From positions 3,980,001-4,044,000 of the forward strand of contig NZ_CP070491.1 in assembly GCF_016925495.1 (NCBI RefSeq): a stretch of 64,000 nt of DNA, in the 5' to 3' direction. How positions within the stretch are numbered: the first letter of the stretch is position 1; each line of letters begins with the position of its first letter. Positions 45,284 through 55,292 of the stretch are shown here, in pieces. A program made the position numbers and the translations under genes. Source of the DNA: Methylococcus sp. EFPC2 (GTDB lineage Bacteria > Pseudomonadota > Gammaproteobacteria > Methylococcales > Methylococcaceae). The notes under the pieces were generated by a model. That model was given only the letters and a program-made list of their open reading frames with translations, was not told where the DNA came from and searched no databases.

Positions 45284-45787
45284 TCAGTCCCGAGCCTGCG
45301 GCGCATTCCACCACTGAGCGACACTGAGCGCGGCCAGCGCCAGAAAGCAAAACAGCACCCAGGCCGGCATGCTCAGACCCAGCAGGGTCCAGTCGACCTG
45401 GGCGCAATCGCCGGTGCCGGTCAGCATCAGCTTCAGGGTTTCGCCCAGGGGGAAGTTGTGGAACATGTATTCCAGCCCCGGGCCGCAGGCCGGCACTTCC
45501 TCGGCGGGCAGATTTTGTATCCAGACGTGTCGGGCGGAGATGGAGGCACCGCCCAGCGCGACCAGCGCACCCAACACCGCATAGACGCGCACGCCCAGGC
45601 GGTCCGGGTTGTGCAGGGTCGCGATCAGCAGCACCAGCCCGGTGGCGAGCACCATGATGCGCTGGGAGATGCACAAGGGGCAGGGTTCCAGTCCGTTGAC
45701 GAACTGGAAATAGATGGCCGTCAGCAGCAGGCCGGCGCAGAACAGGAAGCCGAGCAGGAAAGACGTGCGGGCGTTGGGCAGGGTCAT
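45284..45787 (-). CDS. dsbB: Disulfide bond formation protein B
   Basis: A 167-residue four-helix inner-membrane protein. It reoxidises DsbA and passes electrons to quinone. The first cysteine pair is CPLC (about 36-39) and the second is formed by Cys of EEVPACGPGLEY and of GTGDCAQVDW. Length and layout match DsbB (about 170 residues). It lies 18 bases downstream of the dodecin gene, with which it probably shares a transcript. No dsbA is in the window. Confidence 0.94.
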   Translation of the reverse strand: MTLPNARTSFLLGFLFCAGLLLTAIYFQFVNGLEPCPLCISQRIMVLATGLVLLIATLHNPDRLGVRVYAVLGALVALGGASISARHVWIQNLPAEEVPACGPGLEYMFHNFPLGETLKLMLTGTGDCAQVDWTLLGLSMPAWVLFCFLALAALSVAQWWNAPQARD

Positions 45788-45805
45788 GGTCGGTCCGTGG
45801 GGCTG

Positions 45806-46015
45806 TCAGTCTTCGATGCGGAAACCAATTTTCAGCGTCACCTGGAAGTGGGCGACCTTGCCGTCCTGGATGTGGCCGCGGGTTTCCACGACTTCGAACC
45901 AATTCAAATGCCTTATCGATTGGCCGGCCTTGTCGACCGCCGCGCGGATGGCGTCGTCGGTGGATACGGTGGACGAGCCGACGATCTCGATGACTTTATA
46001 GACATGGTTGGGCAT
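45806..46015 (-). CDS. Dodecin, flavin-binding small protein
   Basis: A 69-residue protein that assembles into a hollow dodecamer storing or sequestering flavins. Sequence: MPNHVYKVIEIVGSSTVSTD, then AAVDKAGQSIRHLNWFEVVE (the Trp stacks on the flavin), then GKVAHFQVTLKIGFRIE. The ATG at 46015 is 9 bases after GGAG; a GTG at 46024 would add three residues. The gene heads a short minus-strand operon with dsbB. Confidence 0.92.
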   Translation of the reverse strand: MPNHVYKVIEIVGSSTVSTDDAIRAAVDKAGQSIRHLNWFEVVETRGHIQDGKVAHFQVTLKIGFRIED

Positions 46016-46212
46016 GGCGGGCACTCCGTTGGATGAATGGCGCGATCGCTATGATGCCGACCGCGGCGAGCATTCTACCGCCGATGCCGCAAGCGCGCGC
46101 ACCTCGTCTGCGTTCGCCGTTGGTTGCGACCGATGGCGGGACTCATCGATGAGCCGCTGGGCACCGAGTTCGTCCGGCGCTGTGGGAATGTCGGCGTCCC
46201 TGCCTTTGAGGA

Positions 46213-47718
46213 TTACTGAATATTCCAGACGCCCATCATGCCCATGTCCTCGTGCTCCAGGATGTGGCAGTGGAACATGGTCATGCCGGCATAATCCTGT
46301 ACCGGAACCAGGATCTTGATGCTGCCCATGGCCGGTACGATGACGGTGTCCTTCCAGGCCGGTACGCTGGTGTAGAAGGATTTGTAGGCCGTATCCCCGC
46401 CGCTGATGGAAATCACCTGCGCCTGGTTCACATGGTGGTGCCAGGGATGATCCATCATGCTGTGATTGAAGATTTCCCACACCTCGTAGGTGTTCAGGCT
46501 GGAAGTGATGGTGTAGGCGCTGGTATCCGTATAGGTGATGCCGTTGATGCTGGCGCCGCCGCCCATCATGCCCATGCTGAGCGTAATCTGACGCGTCACG
46601 GCGTTGGCCGGCACGCTGAGCTTGACGGCGTTGGGGTTGACCGAGGCCGGCAGGCTCTGACTGACCGCCGTGCCGGTGACGTTGGTCGTCATCAGGGTGA
46701 TTTCCTGATTCGCCGAGGCGCCCGCGCCACGGTTGTAGGCCAGCGCTTTGAACTTGTAATAGCCCTTGCTGCTCGAGGCCTTCACCAGCACGTCGATGCG
46801 TTCGCCCGGCGAAAGCAACACGGTACTCTGCGCGTAGGGTTTGTTCAGCAGTCCGCCGTCCGTGCCGATGACATTGAGATTATGGCCGGCCAGATTCAGC
46901 TTGTAGAAGCGGGCATTGCTGGCATTGACGATCTTCCAGCGCTGCACTTGGCCGGGCTTCATCGCCAGCACCGGGTTGACCTGCCCGTTCACCATCATGG
47001 TGTCGCCTTCCTTGCCGTTCATGAAGTCGGAATCGCTGTGCGGAGCCGGCGCGCCGTTGCTGATGCTGATGTCCTTCAGCACCAGCGTGTGCGTCTCGTA
47101 GCCCGCCAGCGCCGTGTTCTCGTCCGCCACTTCCAGGGCACCCGCCAGGCCCGCCCAGACTTGCTCGGCGGTATTGCCGTGCACATGCGGATGGTAGAAA
47201 TTGAGGTTGCCGCCGGGATGGAGCGAGAGGTCGAACTCGTGATCGAACGCCTCGCCGCTTCCGAACATCAGCATCATGTTGTCCGAATTGCCCGAAGGCG
47301 AGACATGCAAGCCGTGGGTATGCAGATTGGTCAGATCGCGCGGTTGGCCGTGCATGTTCAGGCCGGTGTAAGGCAAGGAATTTTTGAAATGCACCTTCAG
47401 CAAATCGCCCTTTTTCACCTTGATGGTGGGGGCCGGGTAATAGCCGTTGTAGGTCTGGAGATTGGCGACCGTGCCGTTGACGTTGACCGGCGCGACCTTG
47501 GCTTCCACGTTCACCTCGACGATGCCCGCCGTGGTCGACAGGTTGGGCATGGTGACGGGGTCGCTGAACGCCGCCCCGCGCGGCGGATCGATGAGGGTGG
47601 GCGTGGATGTGCAGCCCATCATGCAGCCTCCGCCTCCCATCATGGCGGAAGCACCGGCCGGGTAAAGCGTGACGCCGATCAGGCAGGCGGCGGCGAGTAC
47701 AGTTTTTCGATTTTGCAT
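46213..47718 (-). CDS. Multicopper oxidase (CueO/CopA-like), exported
   Basis: A 501-residue periplasmic oxidase with a signal peptide (MQNRKTVLAAACLIGVTLYP). All four copper-binding motifs are visible: NLHTHGLHV, FYHPHVHGN, HPWHHHVNQ and FHCHILEHEDMGMM with the type 1 Cys and Met ligands. Just after the signal peptide is a Met/Cys-rich run, MMGGGGCMMGC, likely to bind copper. It would oxidise cuprous or ferrous ions or phenols with O2. It is the most downstream gene of the metal block on the minus strand; 190 bases separate it from the dioxygenase, and the gap holds no gene. Confidence 0.92.
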   Translation of the reverse strand: MQNRKTVLAAACLIGVTLYPAGASAMMGGGGCMMGCTSTPTLIDPPRGAAFSDPVTMPNLSTTAGIVEVNVEAKVAPVNVNGTVANLQTYNGYYPAPTIKVKKGDLLKVHFKNSLPYTGLNMHGQPRDLTNLHTHGLHVSPSGNSDNMMLMFGSGEAFDHEFDLSLHPGGNLNFYHPHVHGNTAEQVWAGLAGALEVADENTALAGYETHTLVLKDISISNGAPAPHSDSDFMNGKEGDTMMVNGQVNPVLAMKPGQVQRWKIVNASNARFYKLNLAGHNLNVIGTDGGLLNKPYAQSTVLLSPGERIDVLVKASSSKGYYKFKALAYNRGAGASANQEITLMTTNVTGTAVSQSLPASVNPNAVKLSVPANAVTRQITLSMGMMGGGASINGITYTDTSAYTITSSLNTYEVWEIFNHSMMDHPWHHHVNQAQVISISGGDTAYKSFYTSVPAWKDTVIVPAMGSIKILVPVQDYAGMTMFHCHILEHEDMGMMGVWNIQ

Positions 47719-47910
47719 TCGTGATCTTCTCTCTGGGTGCGATAGGACGGGCCGAAGAGAGAAACGCGTCTTTCCCGGCCCTCAGTCGCGAGGGCAATTA
47801 GCGGGCCACCCGCCCGAATGCGGCATTTCACCGACTCCTGGGAACGGAAAAGACCGCTTTGAGCCCGAGACGACTGCGGGACTTGACCCAGGCCTGGGTT
47901 AAATCACGGA

Positions 47911-48594
47911 TCACGCATCCGCCCACATCCTCAGCAGGTTGTGATAGCTGCCGGTGAGGTTGACCACGGCCGGCGTGTCGCCTTGCGTCTGGCGTAGTTC
48001 CAGGATGGCCATGTCCATGTCGAACAGCAGGCGGCGGCGTTCGGTTTCCCGCACCATGCTTTCCAGCCAGAGGAAGGAGGCGATGCGCGCGCCGCGGGTG
48101 ACCGGCTCGACCCGGTGCACGCTGGAACTGGGATAGAGCACCAGATCGCCGGCCGGCAGCTTGACCGAGTGGGCACCGTAGGTGTCCTCGATCACCAGTT
48201 CGCCGCCGTCGTATTCGTCCGGCTCGGACAAAAACAGCGTGGCCGACAGGTCGGTGCGCACACGCTGGCCGGTCGCAGCCATCGTGCGTATGGCGTTGTC
48301 GACGTGGTTGCCGAAGGCGTTGGCTTCGCCCTCGTAGCAGTTGAACAGTGGCGGGAAGATGCGTTTGGGCAGGGCCGCGGAGAAAAACAGGGGGCTATTC
48401 TCCAGGCCTTCCAGCACGATGGCCCGCGCTGCCTTGGCTTTCTTCGACTCTTCCGGCAGTTGCCGGTTGTTTTTCACCAGGGCCGACTGGGTGCCGGCGG
48501 TGACGCGCCCGTCCACCCAGGCGGCGTTTTCCAGCACCGCCCGGCAGCGGGCCAGGGCTTCGGGGGTAAGAACCTCGGGTATGTGCAACAACAT
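47911..48594 (-). CDS. PKHD-type Fe(II)/2-oxoglutarate hydroxylase, PiuC/YbiX family
   Basis: A 227-residue dioxygenase, near the usual 225 residues. It starts [20 protein letters not shown]. Iron ligands are the His of [10 protein letters not shown], the Asp three residues further and the His of [20 protein letters not shown], with Arg after it to bind 2-oxoglutarate. The family is commonly next to TonB-dependent iron receptors, as here, and probably helps in iron acquisition. AAGGAA precedes the ATG. It lies downstream of the PepSY gene on the minus strand. Confidence 0.88.
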   Translation of the reverse strand: MLLHIPEVLTPEALARCRAVLENAAWVDGRVTAGTQSALVKNNRQLPEESKKAKAARAIVLEGLENSPLFFSAALPKRIFPPLFNCYEGEANAFGNHVDNAIRTMAATGQRVRTDLSATLFLSEPDEYDGGELVIEDTYGAHSVKLPAGDLVLYPSSSVHRVEPVTRGARIASFLWLESMVRETERRRLLFDMDMAILELRQTQGDTPAVVNLTGSYHNLLRMWADA

Positions 48595-48638
48595 GGCGTT
48601 TTCCTTGAGACTGTCTATCGAATATCGAACGGCTCGTC

Positions 48639-48710
48639 GTAGGGTGGGTTAGACGCGCAAATCGGACGACCCTTCCGTTCGCGTGGTGCGTAGGCGCGGC
48701 GTAACCCACC
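48639..48710. repeat. Palindromic repeat, GTAGGGTGGGTTA type, copy 1
   Basis: GGTGGGTTAGACGCG at 48643-48657 and its inverted counterpart CGCGGCGTAACCCACC at 48695-48710, with a few mismatches. It lies between the dioxygenase and PepSY genes. Confidence 0.7.
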
Positions 48711-48735
48711 GAACAGCAATCCGGAAATCCACGAT

Positions 48736-49431
48736 TCACGCAAGGGTCGCCTGCAGGCTGAACCACACGGCCAGGCTCAACGAGCCCAGGCCGAGTCCGG
48801 CCGCGGCCAGTCGGCGGCCATGCAGCCGCGTCCACATCAGCACGCCGGTGAGGCTGAGCACCACCAGGGAGCCGGCCAGGGTATCGGCCAGCAGTATCCA
48901 GCCGGTGCCGACCCCCACGCCTTTGTGCAGATTGGTCAAAAAGGCGAAAGCGTTCGCCTCTCCCTGCTTCACCGTCACATAGGCGTTGCCCTGCCAGTAT
49001 TCGGCCTGCAAAAAGCGCTGGGGATTGCGCACGGATATCTGCCAGCGCGCTGGCTGCTGTACGGCAACGCCATTCCAGCTCACCGGCTTGGGTGGCTCCT
49101 GCTGGATGCGTGCCTTGCTGAAGGCCACGCCCAGGGTTTGTTCCAGCCAGGCGGCCAGAGCCCTGGCATCGGCTGGGTAAGGTTCAGTGAGGGGCAGTTG
49201 GACCTCCTTCTGTTCCACGCGGAGCGCGGGGATTTTCATCACCTCCCGGTGGTTAAGCAAAATGCCGGTGGTGCCGAACAGCAGGCCCAGGGCCGCGCCC
49301 CACAAGCCCAGCCAGGCGTGGGTGCGGCGCAGCCATTTGAGAAAGCTCCCGCGCGCCAAGCGGCGGGGAAGGAAGAGATAGCCGCCGGACGGTCTGGCGG
49401 GCGGTGGGTCGGCAAAATTTGGACGGCTCAT
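48736..49431 (-). CDS. PepSY-associated membrane protein
   Basis: A 231-residue inner-membrane protein. It starts with a helix after a basic leader (RTHAWLGLWGAALGLLFGTT), which carries the family motif R-x-x-H-x-W-x-G, then a periplasmic domain of about 110 residues (LPLTEPYPADARALAAWLEQ) and further helices at the end (LADTLAGSLVVLSLTGVLMW). Such proteins accompany TonB-dependent siderophore receptors and may reduce ferric siderophores. GAGGAAACC lies just before the ATG. It is placed between the receptors and the dioxygenase, consistent with an iron-uptake unit. Confidence 0.82.
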   Translation of the reverse strand: MSRPNFADPPPARPSGGYLFLPRRLARGSFLKWLRRTHAWLGLWGAALGLLFGTTGILLNHREVMKIPALRVEQKEVQLPLTEPYPADARALAAWLEQTLGVAFSKARIQQEPPKPVSWNGVAVQQPARWQISVRNPQRFLQAEYWQGNAYVTVKQGEANAFAFLTNLHKGVGVGTGWILLADTLAGSLVVLSLTGVLMWTRLHGRRLAAAGLGLGSLSLAVWFSLQATLA

Positions 49432-49456
49432 GGTTTCCTCTGTGGGTGTGGTTATC

Positions 49457-49528
49457 GGTGGGTTACGACGCGCCCCGGATCAAACTGACCGGGAGGGCCG
49501 TGGTGTTTGCGCGCCTAACCCACCCTAC
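49457..49528. repeat. Palindromic repeat, GTAGGGTGGGTTA type, copy 2
   Basis: GGTGGGTTACGACGCG at 49457-49472 and CGCGCCTAACCCACCCTAC at 49510-49528 form inverted arms. This copy lies just after the receptor gene stop, on the other side of the PepSY gene from copy 1. Confidence 0.7.
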
Positions 49529-49530
49529 GG

Positions 49531-51702
49531 TCAATACTTGATGTTGATGGAGGCCTGGGCCGAGATCGGCACGCCCGGCAGAGCGGAACGGGTCTGGCCG
49601 GATTCGTAGTATTCCTTGTCGGTGAGGTTGAACACGTTCACCTGCACGTCGTAATGTGGCTGGTGATAGGCGATGACCGCATCCAGGCGAGCGTAACCGG
49701 GCAGGGTCACCTCGTTGACGTTGTCGGTGTAGCGCTTGGAGGCGTAGAACACGCCGCCGCCGACCTCCCATTCCTTGGTGATGTGGTAGCTGGTCCAGAC
49801 CACGCCGCTGTGCTCCGGCACGTTGACCGGCACCTTGCCTTGCAGCGATTTCACCCGTCCGCTGACGCCGCCGGTGGCCGTGGTGTTCGACTCCGTGACC
49901 TCGGCGTCCAGATAGGCGTAGGTGGCGGACAAGTCCCAGTCGGGCAGGATCTCGCCGGCCAGGCCCAGTTCGAAGCCGTCGGTACGCTGTTCGCCGGCCA
50001 GGATGTTGCGGGTCGGGTCGTTCGGATCGGTGGTGCGCGCATTGGTCTTTTCCAGGCGGAACAAGGCGCCGGTGGCCGACAGACGGCCATCGAACAGATC
50101 CAGCTTGGCGCCCACTTCCAGGTTCTGGTTCTGCTCCGGGCCGATGTTGCTGGTGGTGGTGCTGAGGCTGTAAGCCTCGGCGGACGGGTTGAACGAGGTG
50201 CCGTAGCTGAAGTAATAGGACTGCCACTTGACCGGCTGCCAGACCAGGCCGGCGCGCGGGTTCCATTGCCGGTCGGTGCGGGCGAAATTGCCCGCATTGC
50301 TGAGACGGTCTTCCTGCTTGGCCTCGAACACGTCGTAGCGCGCACCGCCCAAGAGCTTCCATTCCGGCGTCAGCTCGATCTGGTCCATCAGGTAGCCGGC
50401 ATAGGTCTGGGAGGTGGTCAGGCGGTTGGTCGCCAGGGTGCCGGTGAAATTGTTGGCCCGGCCGGCGCCGACCGTGGGCGTGAGCACCGGATCGAAGACC
50501 GAAACCGCCCGCGCGCCGGTCGAGTCCTTGGACAGGAAGCTGTAATCCTCGTCGCCGAACTCCATGCCGAACACCAGGGTGTTGTTCAGGCCAAACACCG
50601 GCTGCTTGACGATGAAGTCGGTCTGGTTGAACAGGCTTTGCTGGGTGTTCAGACGCAAGGCCTGGGTGCGCGCGACGGTGGAGGCCAGGCCCCGGTCGGT
50701 GACCGCGCCCAGCAGCAGGGTGCGGTAGTGGCGCTCGTAATCGCCGTAGCGGACCGTGTGCTTGAAGGAGATCTCGTCCGTGAAGCGGTGGCTGAAGATC
50801 GCCGTCGCCACGTTGACGTCGGTGTTCATCAACCGGTCGTCTTCCCAGCCGTAGAAGGTGTCGATGGCCACGTTGGCCGGCTTGCCGTGGTACATGGGCA
50901 GGCCGTAGTCGAATACCCCTTCTTCCTCCTGGTGCAGCAGATGCAGGGTCACGTTGGTGTCGGGCGAAAAATCCCACTTGAACGAAGGCGCCACGCCCCG
51001 GCGGTTGGTGTAGTTCTCCTGGCGGAAGGAACCGGCGTCCTGGTAGAGCGCGTTCAGGCGTACCGCCATCTGGTCGTTTATCGCCGTGCCCAAATCCACC
51101 GTGGCGCGCTTGAAGTCGAAGGAGCCGTAGGTGAACTGGCCGGAGGCCAGGGTTTCGCGCAAGGGCTTCTTGGCGATCTGGTTGATGGCACCGCCGGTGG
51201 CGCCGCGGCCGAACAGCACGGAGGAGGCGCCTTTCAGCACTTCGGCCCGTTCCAGGAAAAAGGTGTCGCGGGCGTACTGGCCGTTCTCCTTGGCGCCGTC
51301 CAGATAGGTGTCGGAGTTGGCGCTGAAGCCGCGCAGGGTGATGGAATCGCCGGTGCGCCCGCCCTCGCCGGCGGCGATGGTGAGGCCGCTGACGTTCTTG
51401 AGCGCGTCGCGCAGGCTGAAGGCCTTCTGCGATTCGATCAGTTCCTTCTTCACCACGCCGATGGATTGCGGGATGTCCTTGATCGGCGCCTCGAACTTGC
51501 TGCCGGTGGTGGCGGTGTCGGCCTTGTAACGAGCTGCTTCGCGTGCGGCTTTGACCTTGACCTGCGGCAAGGTCACTTCGTCTTCCTTCGGCGGCTGCTC
51601 CGGCAGCGGTTCCGCAGCCAGGGCGGCGCCGGTCAGCATGGCGCCGAGCGGCAGCAGGGTTCCGAACCGCCGCAACGGGCGGTGTTTGATCTTCTCTATC
51701 AT
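49531..51702 (-). CDS. TonB-dependent siderophore receptor (second of two)
   Basis: A 723-residue outer-membrane receptor. A signal peptide (RRFGTLLPLGAMLTGAALAA) is followed by a TonB-box-like DEVTLPQVKVKA, the plug domain with RGFSANSDTYLDGAKENGQY and LKGASSVLFGRGATGGAINQ, and a 22-strand barrel ending QASINIKY. It imports a ferric siderophore with energy from TonB/ExbB/ExbD, which lie upstream in the same direction. It shares signal peptide style, plug and 5' leader with the receptor at 51892, so the two are likely paralogs with different ligands. Confidence 0.9.
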   Translation of the reverse strand: MIEKIKHRPLRRFGTLLPLGAMLTGAALAAEPLPEQPPKEDEVTLPQVKVKAAREAARYKADTATTGSKFEAPIKDIPQSIGVVKKELIESQKAFSLRDALKNVSGLTIAAGEGGRTGDSITLRGFSANSDTYLDGAKENGQYARDTFFLERAEVLKGASSVLFGRGATGGAINQIAKKPLRETLASGQFTYGSFDFKRATVDLGTAINDQMAVRLNALYQDAGSFRQENYTNRRGVAPSFKWDFSPDTNVTLHLLHQEEEGVFDYGLPMYHGKPANVAIDTFYGWEDDRLMNTDVNVATAIFSHRFTDEISFKHTVRYGDYERHYRTLLLGAVTDRGLASTVARTQALRLNTQQSLFNQTDFIVKQPVFGLNNTLVFGMEFGDEDYSFLSKDSTGARAVSVFDPVLTPTVGAGRANNFTGTLATNRLTTSQTYAGYLMDQIELTPEWKLLGGARYDVFEAKQEDRLSNAGNFARTDRQWNPRAGLVWQPVKWQSYYFSYGTSFNPSAEAYSLSTTTSNIGPEQNQNLEVGAKLDLFDGRLSATGALFRLEKTNARTTDPNDPTRNILAGEQRTDGFELGLAGEILPDWDLSATYAYLDAEVTESNTTATGGVSGRVKSLQGKVPVNVPEHSGVVWTSYHITKEWEVGGGVFYASKRYTDNVNEVTLPGYARLDAVIAYHQPHYDVQVNVFNLTDKEYYESGQTRSALPGVPISAQASINIKY

Positions 51703-51735
51703 GGGTAGTCTCCCGTCTTGTGGATTTAACGAGCG

Positions 51736-51764
51736 GGCTACCTGGCGAAAATCGGCTGGGTGGC
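51736..51764 (-). promoter_or_regulatory. 29-bp motif shared upstream of both receptor genes, copy 1
   Basis: On the sense strand GCCACCCAGCCG, five variable bases, CGCCAGGTAGCC. It lies 34 bases upstream of the receptor start and is identical at 24 of 29 positions to the copy at 54076-54104. A weaker relative is at 56083-56109 before tonB. Confidence 0.45.
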
Positions 51765-51891
51765 GTTTTGGGGTTTGCGTTACGAATCGGCCGGGTCGTG
51801 CAGCCGGCGTGGCCGCCGGTGGGCGTTATCTGACGATCTCGCTCGCCGGTCGGCTGGCTTCCCTCCATCTAGTCGGGCTATGGCACCGGCA

Positions 51892-54045
51892 TCAGAAACT
51901 CACCCGTACACCGGCGTTGGCGGCGATGGGTGAGCCGGGCATGATGTTGGTGTTGCTGTGCGCCGACGACACGTATTCCTTGTCGAACAGGTTTTCCACG
52001 TTGACCTGCACCTGAACGTGGTCGTTGACCTTGTAGTAAACCGCCGCGTCGAAGCGGAGGAAGCCCGGCAGGGTGACCAGATTGTCGGTGGCGGCGTACA
52101 TCGCGCTGCGGTAGACCGCGCCCAGGCCGGCGCCCCAGTTCGGCGTGAAGTCGTAGCGGTTCCAGAACGAGACGGTGTGTTCCGGCACCTGGGCGACTTT
52201 GGCGCCTTTCGGGGCGCTGGCCGACAGGCTTTCGGTGATCTCGGCGTCCTGGTAGGCGTAGCCGCCGATGACGCGCCATGCGTCGGTGATGTTGCCGCTC
52301 ACGCCCAGCTCGATTCCGCGGGTGCGCTGGCCGTCGACCAGGAAGGAGATCGCCGGATTGTTGGGGTCGGTGGCCAGGGCGTTGTGGCGGTCCAGCTGAT
52401 AGAAGGCCAGGGTCGCCGACAGGTCGGGGCGGATGTCCCATTTGGCGCCGACTTCGTAGTTCTTGAACTGTTCCGGCTGCAGGGTCTGGTTGGTGACCGT
52501 CAAGGAACCCAACTGGTCGCCGGCCCGCGGGACGTAGGCGATGCTGTAGTTGGCGTACAGGGATACATCGTCGAGCGGCTTGAAGATCAGGCCGCCGCGC
52601 GGCGACAGCAAATCGTCGCCGGAGAACAGCGTCTGGCCGTTGCGGTTGTTGCGGAAATCGACCTCGAAACGCTCGTAGCGCACCCCGCCGACCAGTTGCC
52701 AATACTTGCCGAGTTCGATCTGGTCCTGGAAATAGCCGGCGGCGATGGTCGTCAGGCTGTGCCGGTCGGCGTCCGAGGCGGCTTGGCGGAAGCTGATTGG
52801 GCCGGTGTAGCGCGGGTCGGCCAGGGAGACGCTGACCGAGGTGGCGTTGGGGCCGACCGCCGTGAAATACCCGGTCCGGCGTAAATTATCGGTTATCTGG
52901 TGGCCGAATTCGGCGCCGGCCAGGAGGGTGTGTTTGAGCGGCCCGGTGTCCAGCGCATAGGTCAGGTCGGTCTGGTTGAAGAAGTTTTCGCGTTGGGTGG
53001 CGTCGTTGTAGGCCGAGATCGATACCCGGGTGCCGGCGGCGTTGACCGCTCCCGGAAAGATGTTCTGATAGAACTTGTCGTAGCTCGCGTAGCGGGTGCG
53101 GTTGCGGAATTTGAAGCCGCCGCCGAAGTCGTGGTCGATCACGGCGTTGAAGGCGTCAACCTTGGCCCAGGTCGGGCTGCGCTCCGGATCGCCGAAAAAG
53201 GTGGAGACATTGGCCTTCAGGTCCACCGGGCGCCCGCGGAAAGACGAGATGCCGCGGTCCGCCACCCGGTCGTCTTCGAAGTGTTCGTAGCCCACGGTCA
53301 CCTTGGTCTGCTCGCCGGCACGCCAGGAAGCGGTCGGATTGACGCCCCAGCGTTCGGCATGGAAGCCTTCGCGGTAGCTGCGCGAGCTTTCCCACATACT
53401 GGTCAGGCGTACGGCGAAGTCGTCGTTGATGGCCTGGCCGAAGTCGCCGGACAGGCGGAACTTGTCCCAGGAGCCGATTTGCAGGTTCGCCTCGCGCGGG
53501 TTGTCCCAGTTCGCCTGCTTGGTGGCCCGGTTGATCAGGCCGCCCGAGCTGCCGCGGCCGAAGATCATGGCGTTCGGGCCTTTCAACACCTCCACCCGGT
53601 CGATGTTGTAAAGATCCCGGAAATACTGCACGTCGTCGCGTATGCCGTCGACGTACATGTCGCCGGTCGACGCGTTGCCGCGGAAGATCGGCGCGTCGCG
53701 GTTGCCCTCGCCCTGCGACATGACGACACCGGGTACGTAGCGCACCGTGTCGGCGATGCTCTGCATGGCCTGGTCCTTGATCAGTTCCTGGGTGATGACG
53801 GTGATGGACTGCGGGGTGTCGATCAAGGGGGTGTCGGTCTTGGTCGCCGTGCTGCTGCGCTTGGCGACGTAGCCCCGGGTGTCGCCTTCCGACTTGACGC
53901 GCTGGCCGACCACATTGACCGGGGCCAGTGTGGTGAGGTCTTCGTCGGCGGCGAGGGCGGCGGTGGACATGCCGCTCAACGCGGCGCCGAGCGGCAACAG
54001 GGGGCCGAGCCGCCGCAGCGGGCGGTGTGGGGGTTTCGTGGTCAT
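51892..54045 (-). CDS. TonB-dependent siderophore receptor (first of two)
   Basis: A 717-residue receptor of the Fiu/FhuE-like siderophore group. A signal peptide (RRLGPLLPLGAALSGMSTAA) is followed by a plug domain with DTPQSITVITQELIKDQAMQ and MYVDGIRDDVQYFRDLYNID, then LKGPNAMIFGRGSSGGLINR, and a barrel ending with phenylalanine (AANAGVRVSF). It follows exbD by about 70 bases on the minus strand, so it is probably co-transcribed with tonB-exbB-exbD. The ligand, likely a catecholate or hydroxamate siderophore, is not resolvable here. Confidence 0.9.
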   Translation of the reverse strand: MTTKPPHRPLRRLGPLLPLGAALSGMSTAALAADEDLTTLAPVNVVGQRVKSEGDTRGYVAKRSSTATKTDTPLIDTPQSITVITQELIKDQAMQSIADTVRYVPGVVMSQGEGNRDAPIFRGNASTGDMYVDGIRDDVQYFRDLYNIDRVEVLKGPNAMIFGRGSSGGLINRATKQANWDNPREANLQIGSWDKFRLSGDFGQAINDDFAVRLTSMWESSRSYREGFHAERWGVNPTASWRAGEQTKVTVGYEHFEDDRVADRGISSFRGRPVDLKANVSTFFGDPERSPTWAKVDAFNAVIDHDFGGGFKFRNRTRYASYDKFYQNIFPGAVNAAGTRVSISAYNDATQRENFFNQTDLTYALDTGPLKHTLLAGAEFGHQITDNLRRTGYFTAVGPNATSVSVSLADPRYTGPISFRQAASDADRHSLTTIAAGYFQDQIELGKYWQLVGGVRYERFEVDFRNNRNGQTLFSGDDLLSPRGGLIFKPLDDVSLYANYSIAYVPRAGDQLGSLTVTNQTLQPEQFKNYEVGAKWDIRPDLSATLAFYQLDRHNALATDPNNPAISFLVDGQRTRGIELGVSGNITDAWRVIGGYAYQDAEITESLSASAPKGAKVAQVPEHTVSFWNRYDFTPNWGAGLGAVYRSAMYAATDNLVTLPGFLRFDAAVYYKVNDHVQVQVNVENLFDKEYVSSAHSNTNIMPGSPIAANAGVRVSF

Positions 54046-54075
54046 GACGGGTCTCCGGTCTATTGGTAAGGATCA

Positions 54076-54104
54076 GGCGGCCTGGCGGATAGCGGCTGGG
54101 TGGC
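54076..54104 (-). promoter_or_regulatory. 29-bp motif shared upstream of both receptor genes, copy 2
   Basis: On the sense strand GCCACCCAGCCG, five variable bases, CGCCAGGCCGCC, 31 bases before the receptor ATG. It is followed in both copies by a GAC(G/C)GGAGAC ribosome-binding segment. It overlaps the gap between exbD and the receptor. Confidence 0.45.
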
Positions 54105-54115
54105 GGCCGGATGGG

Positions 54116-55287
<1,172 letters not shown>

Positions 55288-55292
55288 GAGAC

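Noticed and set aside
46252-47724. 490-codon plus-strand frame over the multicopper oxidase
   Set aside because: All copper motifs are on the minus strand; the plus frame is a codon-usage shadow.
49654-51708. 684-codon open frame on the plus strand antisense to a siderophore receptor
   Set aside because: It is the mirror of a high-GC receptor gene; the minus-strand product has a full plug and barrel, the plus one resembles no protein.
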